Part shown: positions 25,075 through 34,724 of the stretch, one piece after another
How positions within the stretch are numbered: the first letter of the stretch is position 1
How the letters are laid out: each line of letters starts with the position of its first letter
Source of the DNA: an uncultured Eggerthellaceae bacterium
GTDB taxonomy: Bacteria; Actinomycetota; Coriobacteriia; Coriobacteriales; Eggerthellaceae
Direction of reading: 5' to 3'
DNA length: 64,000 nucleotides
Assembly: GCA_934648845.1 (NCBI GenBank)
Contig: CAKUFS010000009.1
Span: forward strand, 1 to 64,000
Translations under genes and position numbers: made by a program
Notes under the pieces: generated by a model
Told to the model about the DNA's origin: nothing
Databases searched by the model: none
What the model saw: the letters and a program-made list of their open reading frames with translations, nothing else

Positions 25075-26046
25075 ATGATCCCACCAAGAATCTTTCTCTC
25101 CCACCAGACTGCGAGCAAATACTGGTTGCGTCGCGACCTGAACGAAACAAAGAAAACGAGAGCAATACCCGCGCCGTCGGACATCCAAAGTGCCGCCGCC
25201 CTGAACGATGCCCGCCGTTTGGTTTTGGGCCTCGATGAAAACGAGACGCTGCACGCCCTGGTGGCAAACGAAAGAAACAAGCATCACGTGGGAAATATCT
25301 CTTTTCATCATCGCGACTTAACTTACCCCAAATGGTCGTTCAGACAAATCAACCGCGACACTTACGTCGCAAGCCCCGAACTTTGTTTCCTGGAGGCAGC
25401 GACTTACCTGCCCTTCGAGGCACTTGTACTGTACGGCATGGAGTTATGCGGCACATACGCAAGAATTGGCAACGAGGAGACCCGATACAAGCGCGAGCCA
25501 CTTACGTCCAGGCAAAGAATTACCGCATATCTCGATAAGTCGAAAGGAATGACTGGCATAAAGTTAGCCAAGAAAGCTTGCCAATACGTGCTTGACGGCT
25601 CGGCATCACCGCGGGAATCGATTCTTGCCATTACCATGACGCTTCCGCGACGCCTAGGCGGGTTCGGCATGCCCGCACCTCTGCTCAACCATGAAATACA
25701 AGTGAACCTGCCCAGCAAGGTTCGCTTCGGAGAAAAGCAGATTCTTCATGGCGACATCGTGTGGCGCGAGGCGAACCTTATCGTTGAATACGACGGCAGC
25801 CAACACGGGATTGAGGACAACCACGTAAACGACAAGAAACGAGACCATCTTATGCTCGAAGCAGGATACGACGTAGTTCGATTCACCGATAAGTCCATCA
25901 GGAGCGGCACAGAACTCGAACGACTGGCAAGAACCATAAACCGCAAAGCTGGATTGAACAGGCGCAAAGAGAATCTACGGTGCGATTTCGAGAAAAGTAA
26001 ACTATTAAGCGAACTGCTTTTTCGTAGCGACCCGCCATGGCTCTAA
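25075..26046 (+). CDS. DUF559-type endonuclease-domain protein
   Basis: A 323-residue protein with AAGGAG seven bases ahead of its ATG. Residues about 1-180 resemble the AbiEi-like/regulatory N-terminal region found with such proteins (FRQINRDTYVASPELCFLEAA). Residues about 185-285 form a Vsr/DUF559-type PD-(D/E)XK nuclease domain, with Asp227 in HGDIVW, Glu238 in LIVEYDGSQH and the following VNDKKRDHLMLEAGYDVVRFT, typical of the family. It probably cleaves DNA. It stands alone, bracketed by two near-identical palindromic elements (E3 and E4), and has no methyltransferase beside it, so a restriction role is uncertain. It may be part of a defence or repair module. Confidence 0.85.
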   Translation: MIPPRIFLSHQTASKYWLRRDLNETKKTRAIPAPSDIQSAAALNDARRLVLGLDENETLHALVANERNKHHVGNISFHHRDLTYPKWSFRQINRDTYVASPELCFLEAATYLPFEALVLYGMELCGTYARIGNEETRYKREPLTSRQRITAYLDKSKGMTGIKLAKKACQYVLDGSASPRESILAITMTLPRRLGGFGMPAPLLNHEIQVNLPSKVRFGEKQILHGDIVWREANLIVEYDGSQHGIEDNHVNDKKRDHLMLEAGYDVVRFTDKSIRSGTELERLARTINRKAGLNRRKENLRCDFEKSKLLSELLFRSDPPWL

Positions 26047-26803
26047 TTGTCTGCAAGCACCCCGAGCTCCTTTTTCCAAGCGCCTGAATGCTATCAGCTC
26101 GCCATGCAAGATGCTGCCCCGGCACAATTCGGCATGCAATCGAAAGAATACAGCTCGCACGCAGGCAGCATCCGACACGACCCCGAATACAAACAAAAGC
26201 GAAGCCCTGTCTGCCTGATCTGACTCTCCAAGACCATTGAACTCGGACGAAAGGCAGCTCAAATTATCCCCCTCCCCCTCCGACCAGCTTGTCGTTTTTT
26301 CGCCCCGAAAACGTCCAAATCGACGGTACGGGGCAGGTGGGGAGGTGCGGAAAGGGCGTCCGAAGCCGTTGAGGCCAACGACATCCAGCAAAACCCCAGT
26401 TCGCAGAAATCGCCTGGAGGCAAGCGGAGCAGCAAGCCCTCTCCGAACCGCCCCGTACCGTCGATTTGGGCGTTTTGACCCTGATTTTCCGACAACACGG
26501 CGCGCACAACCGAACGCAACAAGCAAAAACGCCTTGTTCGGAGAAATGGCGGCGTGCAACCGCTGCATACGAAACACGGGTTTTCGCGAGAGGAGGCTTA
26601 CGCATCTCTTCCGCATGCAACCACGGCATGAGAATCACCGACAGCGACCGCGATAGCAAAAAACCTGTCCTATTTACAGGACATGCAAATCGGCAATCCC
26701 GTGCAACAATGTGCCGAAACGCAAAATTCGGCGTATACTTTTACGAAAACATGCGCGGCAACCCACCCTCAAAAGCTCGATTGCCGCAGATAGGAGCCAC
26801 AAA
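26047..26803. other. Intergenic stretch holding element E4
   Basis: Element E4 occupies 26289-26495. The rest shows no gene with a ribosome site. The macro domain gene starts at its right edge. Confidence 0.65.
26289..26495. repeat. Palindromic intergenic element E4 (TTGTCG class, 207 bp)
   Basis: Ends TTGTCG (26289-26294) and CGACAA (26490-26495), with arms CCAAATCGACGGTACGGGGC and its inverted copy. Almost the same as E3 and in the same orientation 1.95 kb away. The left flank CCAGC is also shared with E3. Confidence 0.9.
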
Positions 26804-28129
26804 ATGCCGTTCACCATTGTCCGTCAAGACATAACCCGTATGAACGTCGATGCCATCGTCAACGCCGCGAACCCCCAGCTTGCAATGGGCGGCGGCGTGT
26901 GCGGCGCCATCTTCGAAGCCGCAGGTCCTGCGCAACTGCAGGCCGCCTGCGACAAAGTAGCACCCATCGAAACGGGCGGCGCCGCAATCACGCCGGGATT
27001 CGCTTTGCCGGCACAGTTCGTCATCCACGCCGCGGGGCCCGTTTACTGCCAGCAAGACGCCGAAGAAAGCGAGCGGCTGTTGCGCAGCGCCTATACTGAA
27101 TCGCTCGCGCTGGCAGCAAAAAACGACTGCACGAGCATTGCGTTTCCGCTCATTTCAAGCGGCATTTTCGGTTACCCGAAGGCCGACGCCTTACGCATCG
27201 CCACCTGCGCCATCAGGGATTTCCTGGAAACACACGACATGGACGTGTACCTGGCAATTTACGACCAGGCAGCGTTCGAGCTAAGCGAGCAGCTGCTGGG
27301 TGAGGTCGAAAGCTACATTGACCAGAACTACGTGGACGAACATTTCATTGACCGTCCCCAGCGAGCCGCACGCCTTTTGAGACCCTGGCGCCGCGGCGCG
27401 CAAGCGGCGGGCGCAGCAAGGGTCACAACCTCGGTATCGATAACCGATGAAGAACGGACGGCAAGCGAAGAAAAGGCAGAGGCAACCAACGTCGCAGCTG
27501 CAGATTCGGCCCACAAAGAAACCAGCGAAGCACCAGCCGCGGTATTCGGCGGCGCTGCCGGCGAAACAACTGCGGGCGCAATTGTGTCAAGGGACGCAAA
27601 CGAAGCAGAAACCATCGAAGGAGAAGCAATCTCCGACGGTGCGCTAAGCGCGGCTTCTTTGTCTGATTTTGGGTTTTCCACTCTAGCTGACATACCCGTT
27701 ACTTGCGATGATGCATGTCATGATGAAGGCGTGATGCTTGATATAAACAGAGCGCCCTTGGGTCTTGACGCTGTTATCGAAAACCTGGACGAACCGTTCA
27801 ACGCAACGCTTTTGCGCCTGATTGATGCCAAGGGCAAAACCGACGTCGAAGTCTACAAGCGCGCCAACATCAGCCGCAAGCTGTTCTCGAAAATCCGCAC
27901 GGGCAAAGGTTACACGCCCGGCAAGCGAACGATCATTGCGCTGGCAATCGCGCTGGAGCTCACGCTGGAAGAAGCAAACGACCTGCTCGAACGCGCCGGC
28001 TACACACTTTCCCACAGCCAGTTGTTCGACGTCATCGTTGAGTTTTTCATCGTGCACGGCAAATACGACACCTTTGAGATAAACGAGGTGCTCTTCAAGT
28101 ACGACCAGCCGCTTTTGGGCGCGAGCTAG
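26804..28129 (+). CDS. Macro domain protein with C-terminal helix-turn-helix-like domain
   Basis: A 441-residue protein. The start at 26804 is chosen because TAGGAG lies 8 bases before it and the macro domain begins there. Residues 1-175 are a macro domain that binds ADP-ribose-type ligands (IVNAANPQLAMGGGVCGAIF, AFPLISSGIFGYPK). A low-complexity Ala/Glu/Thr linker follows (about 200-300), then a domain of about 105 residues with FNATLLRLIDAKGKTDVEVY, a helix-turn-helix-like stretch NISRKLFSKIRTGK and LAIALELTLEEANDLLERAG, reminiscent of phage-repressor-type HTH proteins. The combination suggests ADP-ribose or related signals coupled to nucleic-acid or protein binding. It is followed on the same strand, about 285 bases on, by a vWA protein. 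Confidence 0.87.
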   Translation: MPFTIVRQDITRMNVDAIVNAANPQLAMGGGVCGAIFEAAGPAQLQAACDKVAPIETGGAAITPGFALPAQFVIHAAGPVYCQQDAEESERLLRSAYTESLALAAKNDCTSIAFPLISSGIFGYPKADALRIATCAIRDFLETHDMDVYLAIYDQAAFELSEQLLGEVESYIDQNYVDEHFIDRPQRAARLLRPWRRGAQAAGAARVTTSVSITDEERTASEEKAEATNVAAADSAHKETSEAPAAVFGGAAGETTAGAIVSRDANEAETIEGEAISDGALSAASLSDFGFSTLADIPVTCDDACHDEGVMLDINRAPLGLDAVIENLDEPFNATLLRLIDAKGKTDVEVYKRANISRKLFSKIRTGKGYTPGKRTIIALAIALELTLEEANDLLERAGYTLSHSQLFDVIVEFFIVHGKYDTFEINEVLFKYDQPLLGAS

Positions 28130-28166
28130 AATCGGAGAAACGGGCAGCGACCTTGCCAGCGATCCT

Positions 28167-28310
28167 GCCAGCAGCGCCGCGGCGGCGACCGGAAACGCTC
28201 GATGCCGGCGACCCCGCCCCCGCCAGCGTGCCCTTGCCCGCGACCCCGCCAGCAGCTCCGCGCCGCCGACCGAAAGCGTTCTATGCCAGCAGCCCCGCGC
28301 CGCCTTCTCC
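28167..28310. repeat. GC-rich imperfect tandem repeat, period about 91 bp
   Basis: GCCAGCAGCGCCGCGG at 28167 recurs as GCCAGCAGCTCCGCGC at 28258, each followed by GCGACCGGAAACGCT- and CCGACCGAAAGCGTT-type sequence. A partial third copy lies near 28290. It lies between the macro and vWA genes. Confidence 0.6.
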
Positions 28311-28413
28311 GATGTCGCTTTGAAAGCGACCTGCAAGGGGCTCTCCTTCTCCATACTGGGAACTGCATTAAGGAAAGCGATGCAGACGAACCCAAAGACC
28401 AAGGAGGCTTACC

Positions 28414-29091
28414 ATGAAGGCAAACGAAAAGACAAACGAGAAGACGAACCTGACCGAAGTTGCGTTCATTTTGGACAAAAGCGGCTCGATGAGCGGGTTG
28501 GAAAAAGACACCATCGGCGGCTTCAATTCCATGCTTGAACAGCAGAAAGAAGAGCGCGGCGAGTGTCGGATAACCACCGTGCTATTCGACCACAACTACG
28601 AGCTGCTGCACGACCGCATTGACGTGCGCGCCGTGGCGCCCATCACCGAGCGGGAATATCGCGTGGGCGGCTCCACCGCGCTGCTTGACGCCATTGGACG
28701 CACCATCAACAAGATTGCGGCGGCGCAGAAAAACACCGCGAAGGAGTACCGCGCCGACAAGGTCCTGTTCGTGATCATCACTGACGGCGAGGAAAACTCA
28801 AGCCGCGAATTCTCCGCGCACAAGGTGAAGAAGATGATCGAGCAGCAGAAAAAGCGCTACGGCTGGGAGTTTATTTTCCTGGGCGCGAACATCGACGCCG
28901 TTGAAACCGCAGGTCATTTTGGCATCGGCGCTGATTGCGCCGTGGATTACGTGCCCGACGGCGAAGGCACCGAGCTCAACTTCCGCACTATGGGAAACGT
29001 CTTATGCGCCTTCCGCGAAGAAGGATGCCTTCCCGCGGATTGCTTCGACGAAATCAAGGACGACATGCGCAAGCGCGGCGGAAGGCGCTAG
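28414..29091 (+). CDS. vWA domain protein
   Basis: A 225-residue soluble protein with AAGGAGG nine bases before the ATG. The MIDAS metal site is DKSGSM (Asp21, Ser23, Ser25), followed by GGFNSML, the GGSTALLDAIG Thr site and IITDGEEN, so the metal-binding set is complete. It is close to TerY-like vWA proteins of bacterial stress and kinase modules. It follows the macro domain gene on the same strand, though a repeat-bearing gap separates them. A regulatory or scaffold role in stress is likely; the partner is unknown. Confidence 0.9.
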   Translation: MKANEKTNEKTNLTEVAFILDKSGSMSGLEKDTIGGFNSMLEQQKEERGECRITTVLFDHNYELLHDRIDVRAVAPITEREYRVGGSTALLDAIGRTINKIAAAQKNTAKEYRADKVLFVIITDGEENSSREFSAHKVKKMIEQQKKRYGWEFIFLGANIDAVETAGHFGIGADCAVDYVPDGEGTELNFRTMGNVLCAFREEGCLPADCFDEIKDDMRKRGGRR

Positions 29092-29307
29092 GCGGCAGGA
29101 CCAGAACAGCGAGCGACGCAAGATACAACAGCGGCAAACGCTACGGCATCAGACAGCGGGTGGATCCGGAAAGCAAGCGAAGGCAGAAGCAGACGCTGCA
29201 GCAGGGCGCGCCGGCGGGTGCGAGCTGCAGCTACATCCACAGCATCGCGAGCAGTGCCATCCGCACCCGCCATCCACAATGCCAACACCCCGCCGCCCCA
29301 AGGCGCT

Positions 29308-30744
29308 CTATGCCAGCGAGTAGGCGTAGAGCGCCTTCGTCTGCCCCGCAATCGTTTGCGCAGGCCAGCTCACCGCCGAGCGTTCCGCCGAGAACGGGTC
29401 GTTCACCACAACATCGCCCGCGTTATCCAGGCCAGCAAGCACGATAAAATGACCACCCGTGGTGAAATCGCCCGGACCCACATTGCAGATAACGACCTCG
29501 CCCGCAGAAAGCGCCGACGTGATGGAATCCGAGGAAACGGAAAGTTGACGACAGCTCAAGCCCAGCTCAGAAGCGCAATTCGTAAGGAACGCCGTGTCGG
29601 TACCGTTGAAGGAGTCCATATACCCTCCGCGTGCCGCCATAACGCCCAAGTCGTAGGGCGAGCGGTCGGATGCGCCCGTAAGCCCCTGGTACACCATTGC
29701 CAACGATGTGGGGCAGCATCCCGTAAGTGCAAACGTGGTGTTGCAGTAGAGAGTGTAGCCCCAGCGCTCGTCCCACTGATACAAGCGAGGAACGCGACCA
29801 TCCCACCCCGACGAGCACGATCCCGCCTGGTCAGAGGGATAGCAATTGGGCCAATTTCGCACGAAAAGACGCGCCTGCGGTTCTGTCGCCGCTAGCTTCA
29901 GCAACTTGTATTGCACCGAAGAGCCATCCACCGCGTAGCAATCGATATGGGAGACAATCCATGCGGCGTCCGCATCTGTTTCGGCGGCGGTCATCAACGC
30001 TTCGGCGTAATCATCCTCAAGCCAGGAAAACACCTGGTCGCGGTATGCTTCGATGTCAACCTGTGATTCCTCGGCCACTGGCGTTGCGGAAGCCGCCGGG
30101 GCAGAAGCGGCAGACGAAGGCTCCGAACCTGAGCATCCGCGCACAACCAGCACAATCGCGACAACAAGAACCACAAGCACAGCGCCGATAATCCGCAGGT
30201 CAAAGCCAAAAAGCGTTGGCGCCGCCGATACAGAACGAGCAGAACGCGCGGGTTCCGAAGCGCGCGCCATCGTCCGAGTACCGGAACGCAAAGGCGCCGG
30301 CGCTGCCGGACGGCCGGAGGTGCGAGCGGTACCGTGAGGCGCAGCCGAACGTGCAGGGCGCGCAGGTGGGCGCGCTGATGGGCGTTCAGCGCTGCGCGAT
30401 GCCCCCGACGCGGGTGCAGACGGGCGCGCCGAGGAGCGCGTGGAAGCCGCAGATGCAGACGGGCGCGGTGCCGGGCGCGTGCCCCGTTGCGCAGCAGGAC
30501 GCGATATTTCCCCAGGTCGGCGATCCGTTTCCAAGCGGCGCGAAGCGGCTCCAGGTCGATGCTCCATTCCCGGACGAGGCGGAGTATCTTCTTGACGCCC
30601 GGCCCTCGAGCGCTGCCCCATATCCCCGCGACGCGCTGCGCCTTGCCGCTCGCCAGCCGAACGCTCCGAAGCAACACGCTTCCGAGGCGCCGCCCTTCGC
30701 TGCCCCTCAACTTGACGCTTATTGTTGTTATCGCTGTTCATCAT
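29308..30744 (-). CDS. Membrane-anchored C39-like (papain-fold) peptidase
   Basis: A 478-residue protein with the start placed at 30744, because the upstream extension runs into element E5. Residues 1-180 are a cytoplasmic Arg/Pro/Ala-rich, very basic low-complexity region. A membrane helix follows (RIIGAVLVVLVVAIVLVV, about 184-202), then a short Ser/Ala linker. The C-terminal part (about 290-478) is a peptidase C39-like domain with the nucleophile region GCCPTSLAMVY, the His region GGHFIVLAGL and VVNDPF. It should act outside the membrane on peptides or wall material. No operon partner. The basic N-terminus could bind DNA or the inner membrane face. Confidence 0.8.
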   Translation of the reverse strand: MMNSDNNNKRQVEGQRRAAPRKRVASERSAGERQGAARRGDMGQRSRAGRQEDTPPRPGMEHRPGAASRRLETDRRPGEISRPAAQRGTRPAPRPSASAASTRSSARPSAPASGASRSAERPSARPPARPARSAAPHGTARTSGRPAAPAPLRSGTRTMARASEPARSARSVSAAPTLFGFDLRIIGAVLVVLVVAIVLVVRGCSGSEPSSAASAPAASATPVAEESQVDIEAYRDQVFSWLEDDYAEALMTAAETDADAAWIVSHIDCYAVDGSSVQYKLLKLAATEPQARLFVRNWPNCYPSDQAGSCSSGWDGRVPRLYQWDERWGYTLYCNTTFALTGCCPTSLAMVYQGLTGASDRSPYDLGVMAARGGYMDSFNGTDTAFLTNCASELGLSCRQLSVSSDSITSALSAGEVVICNVGPGDFTTGGHFIVLAGLDNAGDVVVNDPFSAERSAVSWPAQTIAGQTKALYAYSLA

Positions 30745-31470
30745 GCGTTCACTATACGACACGGCAAGCAGCACCGCCGCTTGCAAACGCGAAAAAGCTG
30801 CATGTTGTTGAAAAAATGCCCCTGAATTCGAAGTTGGGATAGGTTGGAAGTAGGTCGGAAGCGCGAAACGAGTCATTTTCAGCAAACACGCCGATTGCGG
30901 AAAATTCGTATTTCTAAATACCCAGCTCAAAGTTATTCTCAATTGAAGCATATTGCAGCATCGGACCAAAAATAAATTTTGACCTACTTCCAACCTACAT
31001 CAACTTCGAATTTCGGCCCCAAAATTCAACAACATGCCCCAGAAACGAAAAAGGGGCGAGAAGAAGGAAATAGGGAATCAGAAAGAGGCGATGCCGGGGG
31101 CAAGAGAGGAGCGAAAAACGCTGCAAGATAACAAGGGGCAAGCAAGGGGGCGGTATGGGAGCAGCATGAGACAAGCAAGGGAACGGCAGAATGCAATAAT
31201 CGAAACAAGAAAACGGGAGCGAAAAAACAAAACCGCTGCGTTCGCAAACGACGCCTTGCCTGAACCCCCTTTCGAAGTCCAAGAAAAGCACCGCTCGCAA
31301 ACACAGCGGCCCAACTCATAAAGAAAGCTAAAAACGTCCAGCTTGCAGGCATCGGAGCATGAACCCATACGCCTACGAAGCCAACACGCAAAAGCTAAAA
31401 CCGCTCACGAGCAAAGCATCCACGAAAGAAACCGAACATCCGCAACGCTCGCGTTCGGCGCATTGCCCTC
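30745..31470. other. Intergenic stretch holding element E5
   Basis: Element E5 occupies 30805-31032. The part from 31033 to 31470 is purine-rich (GGGGCGAGAAGAAGG-like) and shows no gene. This is the upstream region of the C39-like peptidase. Confidence 0.6.
30805..31032. repeat. Palindromic intergenic element E5 (TTGTTG class, 228 bp, arm type B)
   Basis: Ends TTGTTG (30805) and CAACAA (31032). The inverted arms contain GAATTCGAAGTTG and TAGGTTGGAAGTAGGTC with their inverted copies. No arm sequence is shared with A-type copies, but the ends and layout are the same. The flanks GCATG and CATGC extend the symmetry. Confidence 0.85.
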
Positions 31471-31833
31471 CTAGTGAGAGCACGCCTGGTCAAGCGACAT
31501 TTCTACCGCTTTGCCGTCCATGAGTACCTTGATGGCGTCGCCAGCGATAGGCTGCGTCTGCTCCAGGTACACCTTCACGCCACCGTTCGTGAAACGCGTG
31601 AACGGCGGAACGCCCATGCCCGCCGCGATGATGGCGTCAATGCCCAGGCTCAACGCGAAGTCGATAACGCCGCCGCAACCAACTTCATCGTGGTCAACGT
31701 TCGGCACAACCTGAACATCGGTTACCTCGTTGCCCTCGATGGTGGCAACCGTAAAGAACGCACAATGTCCGAAGTGGCCGCTGCGCTGAGCGCTCAGGCC
31801 AAACGGAGTATCGCAAGGTACTGCAACTTTCAT
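31471..31833 (-). CDS. NifX/NifB-like dinitrogenase iron-molybdenum cofactor domain protein
   Basis: A 120-residue protein with CAAGGAGG before its ATG. The sequence MKVAVPCD, HFGHCAFFTV and GGVIDFALSLGIDAIIAAGMG matches the Nif B/X/Y fold (PF02579 type). In organisms without nitrogenase such proteins are small stand-alone Fe-S or metal-cofactor carriers, possibly serving molybdoenzymes. The only molybdoenzyme in the window is 26 kb away. Cytoplasmic. Function unassigned. Confidence 0.92.
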   Translation of the reverse strand: MKVAVPCDTPFGLSAQRSGHFGHCAFFTVATIEGNEVTDVQVVPNVDHDEVGCGGVIDFALSLGIDAIIAAGMGVPPFTRFTNGGVKVYLEQTQPIAGDAIKVLMDGKAVEMSLDQACSH

Positions 31834-32506
31834 GAAAACCTCCTTGGTTTAATTCCGAAATATTTTACGGGTTTATATTACTCCTGTCGCGCAAAAAGCG
31901 CAAAGGTGCGGCGTAGACGGAATTCCAGTAATCGCCAGTGGCATCGCGAAGGAGCGGTTGTTGCGAAAACGCCCCCGAATTCGGGCAAACGCACGATAAT
32001 CGGTGGTCGCAAGGCGCAAATCGGGCCGTTTTCCGGCATACGGGACGCAACGAGAAAAACGCTCCGGCAAAACCCCAGGTCAGAGAATTGCGCGACTGAG
32101 GCACGCCTCCCCGCAGAATCGTCGGCCACCGATTATCGTCGATTTGCCTGAATTCGCCCCCTCTTTTCCAACAAGGGGGGCCGCCAATGCAGGAGGAAGA
32201 GCAATTCATTCCGATTTGGATCAAGGACGTGCGTAGAGGGGCGAACACCGTACCCGCACCAATCCAGCAGCAGAGCAGCGGAAGACGCAAGGCCTCACGC
32301 AGTCGCCGCAAGCAAACAGCTACGAAGGCGAAGGGGGCGAACGCCACGCGCGCACCGCGCCGCTTCCCCACCGTGCCTGCACCGCCGCTTCCCCGCCGCT
32401 TCCCCACCGCACCCGCACCACCAGCTCCCCCGCCACCAACGCCCAACGAGCACCGCACAGCAAAAATCGCGTCTTCCCCTTCCCCCGCTTCGCCACATAG
32501 GATAAA
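31834..32506. other. Intergenic stretch holding element E6
   Basis: Divergent gap between the NifX-like gene and the TSUP permease gene. It contains E6 (31958-32174) and then GC-rich sequence without a ribosome-site-backed gene. A weak Shine-Dalgarno sequence, AGGATAAA, lies at its right end. Confidence 0.6.
31958..32174. repeat. Palindromic intergenic element E6 (TTGTTG class, 217 bp)
   Basis: Ends TTGTTG (31958) and CAACAA (32174). The left arm has GGGCAAACGCACGATAATCG and the right arm the inverted form of GCAAATCGACGATAATCGG. Central box GCAAAACCCCAGGTC. Same subfamily as E1 and E8. Confidence 0.85.
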
Positions 32507-33325
32507 GTGCACCGCATGGATTTTTTCGCACTCATATCTTCAATCGTGACCGCCGATGGACTCATTCCCTGGTGGGGCATTTTGGTAATCATCGGCGGAT
32601 CGTTTCTAGCGGGATACGTGGACTCGATTGCCGGCGGCGGCGGCCTGATTGCCCTGCCTGCGTTCGCCGTTACGGGATTGCCGCTTCACCTGGCCATTGG
32701 CACGAACAAAGTCTCGTCCGCCATGGGCACCATCGTTGCCACCGTGAAATACGCGCGGCAAGGCTACATGGTGGCGTGGCTGTGCGCACCGTGCGTAGTT
32801 GTCGCGCTGATCGGATCGGACATTGGCGCAAACCTGAGTCTTTTGGCCTCTGATATCTTCCTGCGCATCTTCATGCTGGTCGTCATCCCCATTGCGGGCT
32901 TTTACGTGCTGCGCCACAAAGACCTGGGACAAGCCGACGCCGATTGGTCGCGCAAAAAAACGCTCACAATTTGCCTGGCAGTTTCGCTGGTCATTGGCGC
33001 ATACGACGGCTTCTACGGCCCCGGCACCGGCACGTTTCTCATGCTGCTGCTCACCAGCGTTGGCGGCCTGGGAGCCCGCCGCGCGGCGGGCGTGACGAAA
33101 TGCGTGAACCTGACCACGAACCTAACCGCGCTGGCTGTCTTCGCTTACAACGGAACATGCCTGTTCCTGCTGGGAATCATCGGCGGCCTGTTCAACATGG
33201 CGGGCAACTACATTGGCTCAACGCAATTCACGGAGAAGGGAAGCGCCATTGTGCGCCCCATTATGCTTGTCGTGCTGGTGCTTTTCGCAATTCGCCTAAT
33301 CACCGAGCTGGTCACGCAGGCGTAA
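32507..33325 (+). CDS. TSUP family membrane permease (TauE/SafE-like)
   Basis: A 272-residue membrane protein with about eight helices. It has the family signatures GYVDSIAGGGGLIALPAF near the N-terminus and GFYGPGTGTFLMLLL in the second half, and VTKCVNLTTNL in the middle. TSUP proteins move sulfite, sulfoacetate or other organic sulfur anions, but the substrate here is unknown. The start is either GTG 32507 (four bases after AGGA) or ATG 32516. No operon partner; the next gene is 259 bases on. Confidence 0.92.
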   Translation: MHRMDFFALISSIVTADGLIPWWGILVIIGGSFLAGYVDSIAGGGGLIALPAFAVTGLPLHLAIGTNKVSSAMGTIVATVKYARQGYMVAWLCAPCVVVALIGSDIGANLSLLASDIFLRIFMLVVIPIAGFYVLRHKDLGQADADWSRKKTLTICLAVSLVIGAYDGFYGPGTGTFLMLLLTSVGGLGARRAAGVTKCVNLTTNLTALAVFAYNGTCLFLLGIIGGLFNMAGNYIGSTQFTEKGSAIVRPIMLVVLVLFAIRLITELVTQA

Positions 33326-33584
33326 GCGCCGCGCGACAGCCCCTTCAGTCGGCCCTGAGCCCTGGGTGATGCCACCGCCGTCTTCCCCGGCGCCGCTCCT
33401 TCCCCCGCGCCCCAGAAATCCGCAGAACGTAGGAAAAGTGCGGACGAACAACTTCGCACACAACAAAACGTGGCTTCTCCGTGAAAAAAGCACGGCGTGT
33501 GTGCAGTGCGCCTCGTAAAATGGCACAATAGGACGATATGTAAAAATGCCCTAAATACGCAGCATTTGATTTAAAGGAGCACTC

Positions 33585-34712
33585 ATGGGGTTTTTTTCGC
33601 GCGTAGAAAATAAAATGGAAGACACCATTGAAGGTGCCGCAGACAGAATGGTCAGCGCACCTATTTCCCCTGTTCAGATAGCTAAACAATGCGAAAAGCA
33701 AATGAAGCGGAACAAGATGGTGGGCGCCGGCAAGCAAATTGCCCCCACGCTTTACACCGTTTTGGTCAACGAAGACGATGACCATCGCCTGTTTGGATAC
33801 TATCCCACGCTGGCGGGCGAAACGGAAACGTACCTTGTTGCGCGCGCTCACGACACGGGCTTGTCGCTTGACGGAAAGCCGCTCGTGCGCTTCATTGCCG
33901 ATCCCGCGCTCAAGCACGGCAAGTTCGACGTTATTGCCGAATGCGTTGCCTCGCCCATTGTCTCTCGTTTGCGCGATGAAGAAATGTCACGTTACGGATT
34001 CGAAGGTCACGGCGCGCGCGCAGGACGCGAAAACCCTGCTCAGATGCAGCATATCGACTATTCTCGACGCGCTCCGCAGCCCTACGAAGCCGACCCCTAC
34101 GACACGTACGATGAGTACGACGAGTACAGCAGCTTCAATAACTACACCACCCGCGATGCAAGCAGCAGCGCAGGTGCCGACCAATACGATGACTACAGCG
34201 ACTTCCCCGGCGAAGACGGCTACGAGCAGTTCTCCTTCGACAGCAGCGCACCGCAAGGCCGCGGCGCTGCTGCAGCCGGGGCCGCAGGCGCCGCAGTCGC
34301 AGCAGCCGCTGCCGCAGCCGGAGCCGCAGCCGCGGGCGCAGCCGGCGCAGCAGGAGCCGCCGGAGCAGCAGCGGCCGGAGCAGCCGGCGCACGTCCCCAC
34401 ATGGACCTTCCCCAGGCGCAACCGTTGCGCGCCACGCTCACCGAGCGCATCACGGGCAAGCGTTTCACCCTGAGCGCCTCGAACGTCAAGCTCGGCCGCG
34501 AAACCGACAACGACATCGTTATTGCCGACATGGGCGCCAGCCGCTATCACGCAACCATCGCACGCGGCCGCGACTGCTGGGTCATTACCGACCAGAACTC
34601 CACGAACGGCACGCTGGTGAACGGCCGCGAGATCACCTTTGCGCCCCTGCGCGACGGCGACACCATCACCATTGGCACCACGGAATACGTTTTCGCGCAG
34701 CAACAAAGGTAA
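33585..34712 (+). CDS. fhaA: FhaA-like protein: DUF3662 plus FHA domain
   Basis: A 375-residue protein with AAAGGAG before its ATG. It has an N-terminal DUF3662 domain (MGFFSRVENKMEDTIEGAADR onward, about 1-125), a Tyr/Asp then Ala-rich linker (about 150-265), and a C-terminal FHA domain with VKLGRETDNDIVI, ADMGASRYHATI and the phosphothreonine-binding turn STNGTLVNG. FhaA proteins of actinobacteria bind phosphorylated targets of PknA/PknB kinases. It opens the fhaA-fhaB-pstP-rodA/pbpA-pknB operon, where spacings are small or overlapping throughout. Confidence 0.93.
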   Translation: MGFFSRVENKMEDTIEGAADRMVSAPISPVQIAKQCEKQMKRNKMVGAGKQIAPTLYTVLVNEDDDHRLFGYYPTLAGETETYLVARAHDTGLSLDGKPLVRFIADPALKHGKFDVIAECVASPIVSRLRDEEMSRYGFEGHGARAGRENPAQMQHIDYSRRAPQPYEADPYDTYDEYDEYSSFNNYTTRDASSSAGADQYDDYSDFPGEDGYEQFSFDSSAPQGRGAAAAGAAGAAVAAAAAAAGAAAAGAAGAAGAAGAAAAGAAGARPHMDLPQAQPLRATLTERITGKRFTLSASNVKLGRETDNDIVIADMGASRYHATIARGRDCWVITDQNSTNGTLVNGREITFAPLRDGDTITIGTTEYVFAQQQR

Positions 34713-34724
34713 GAAGGGCCGCCC

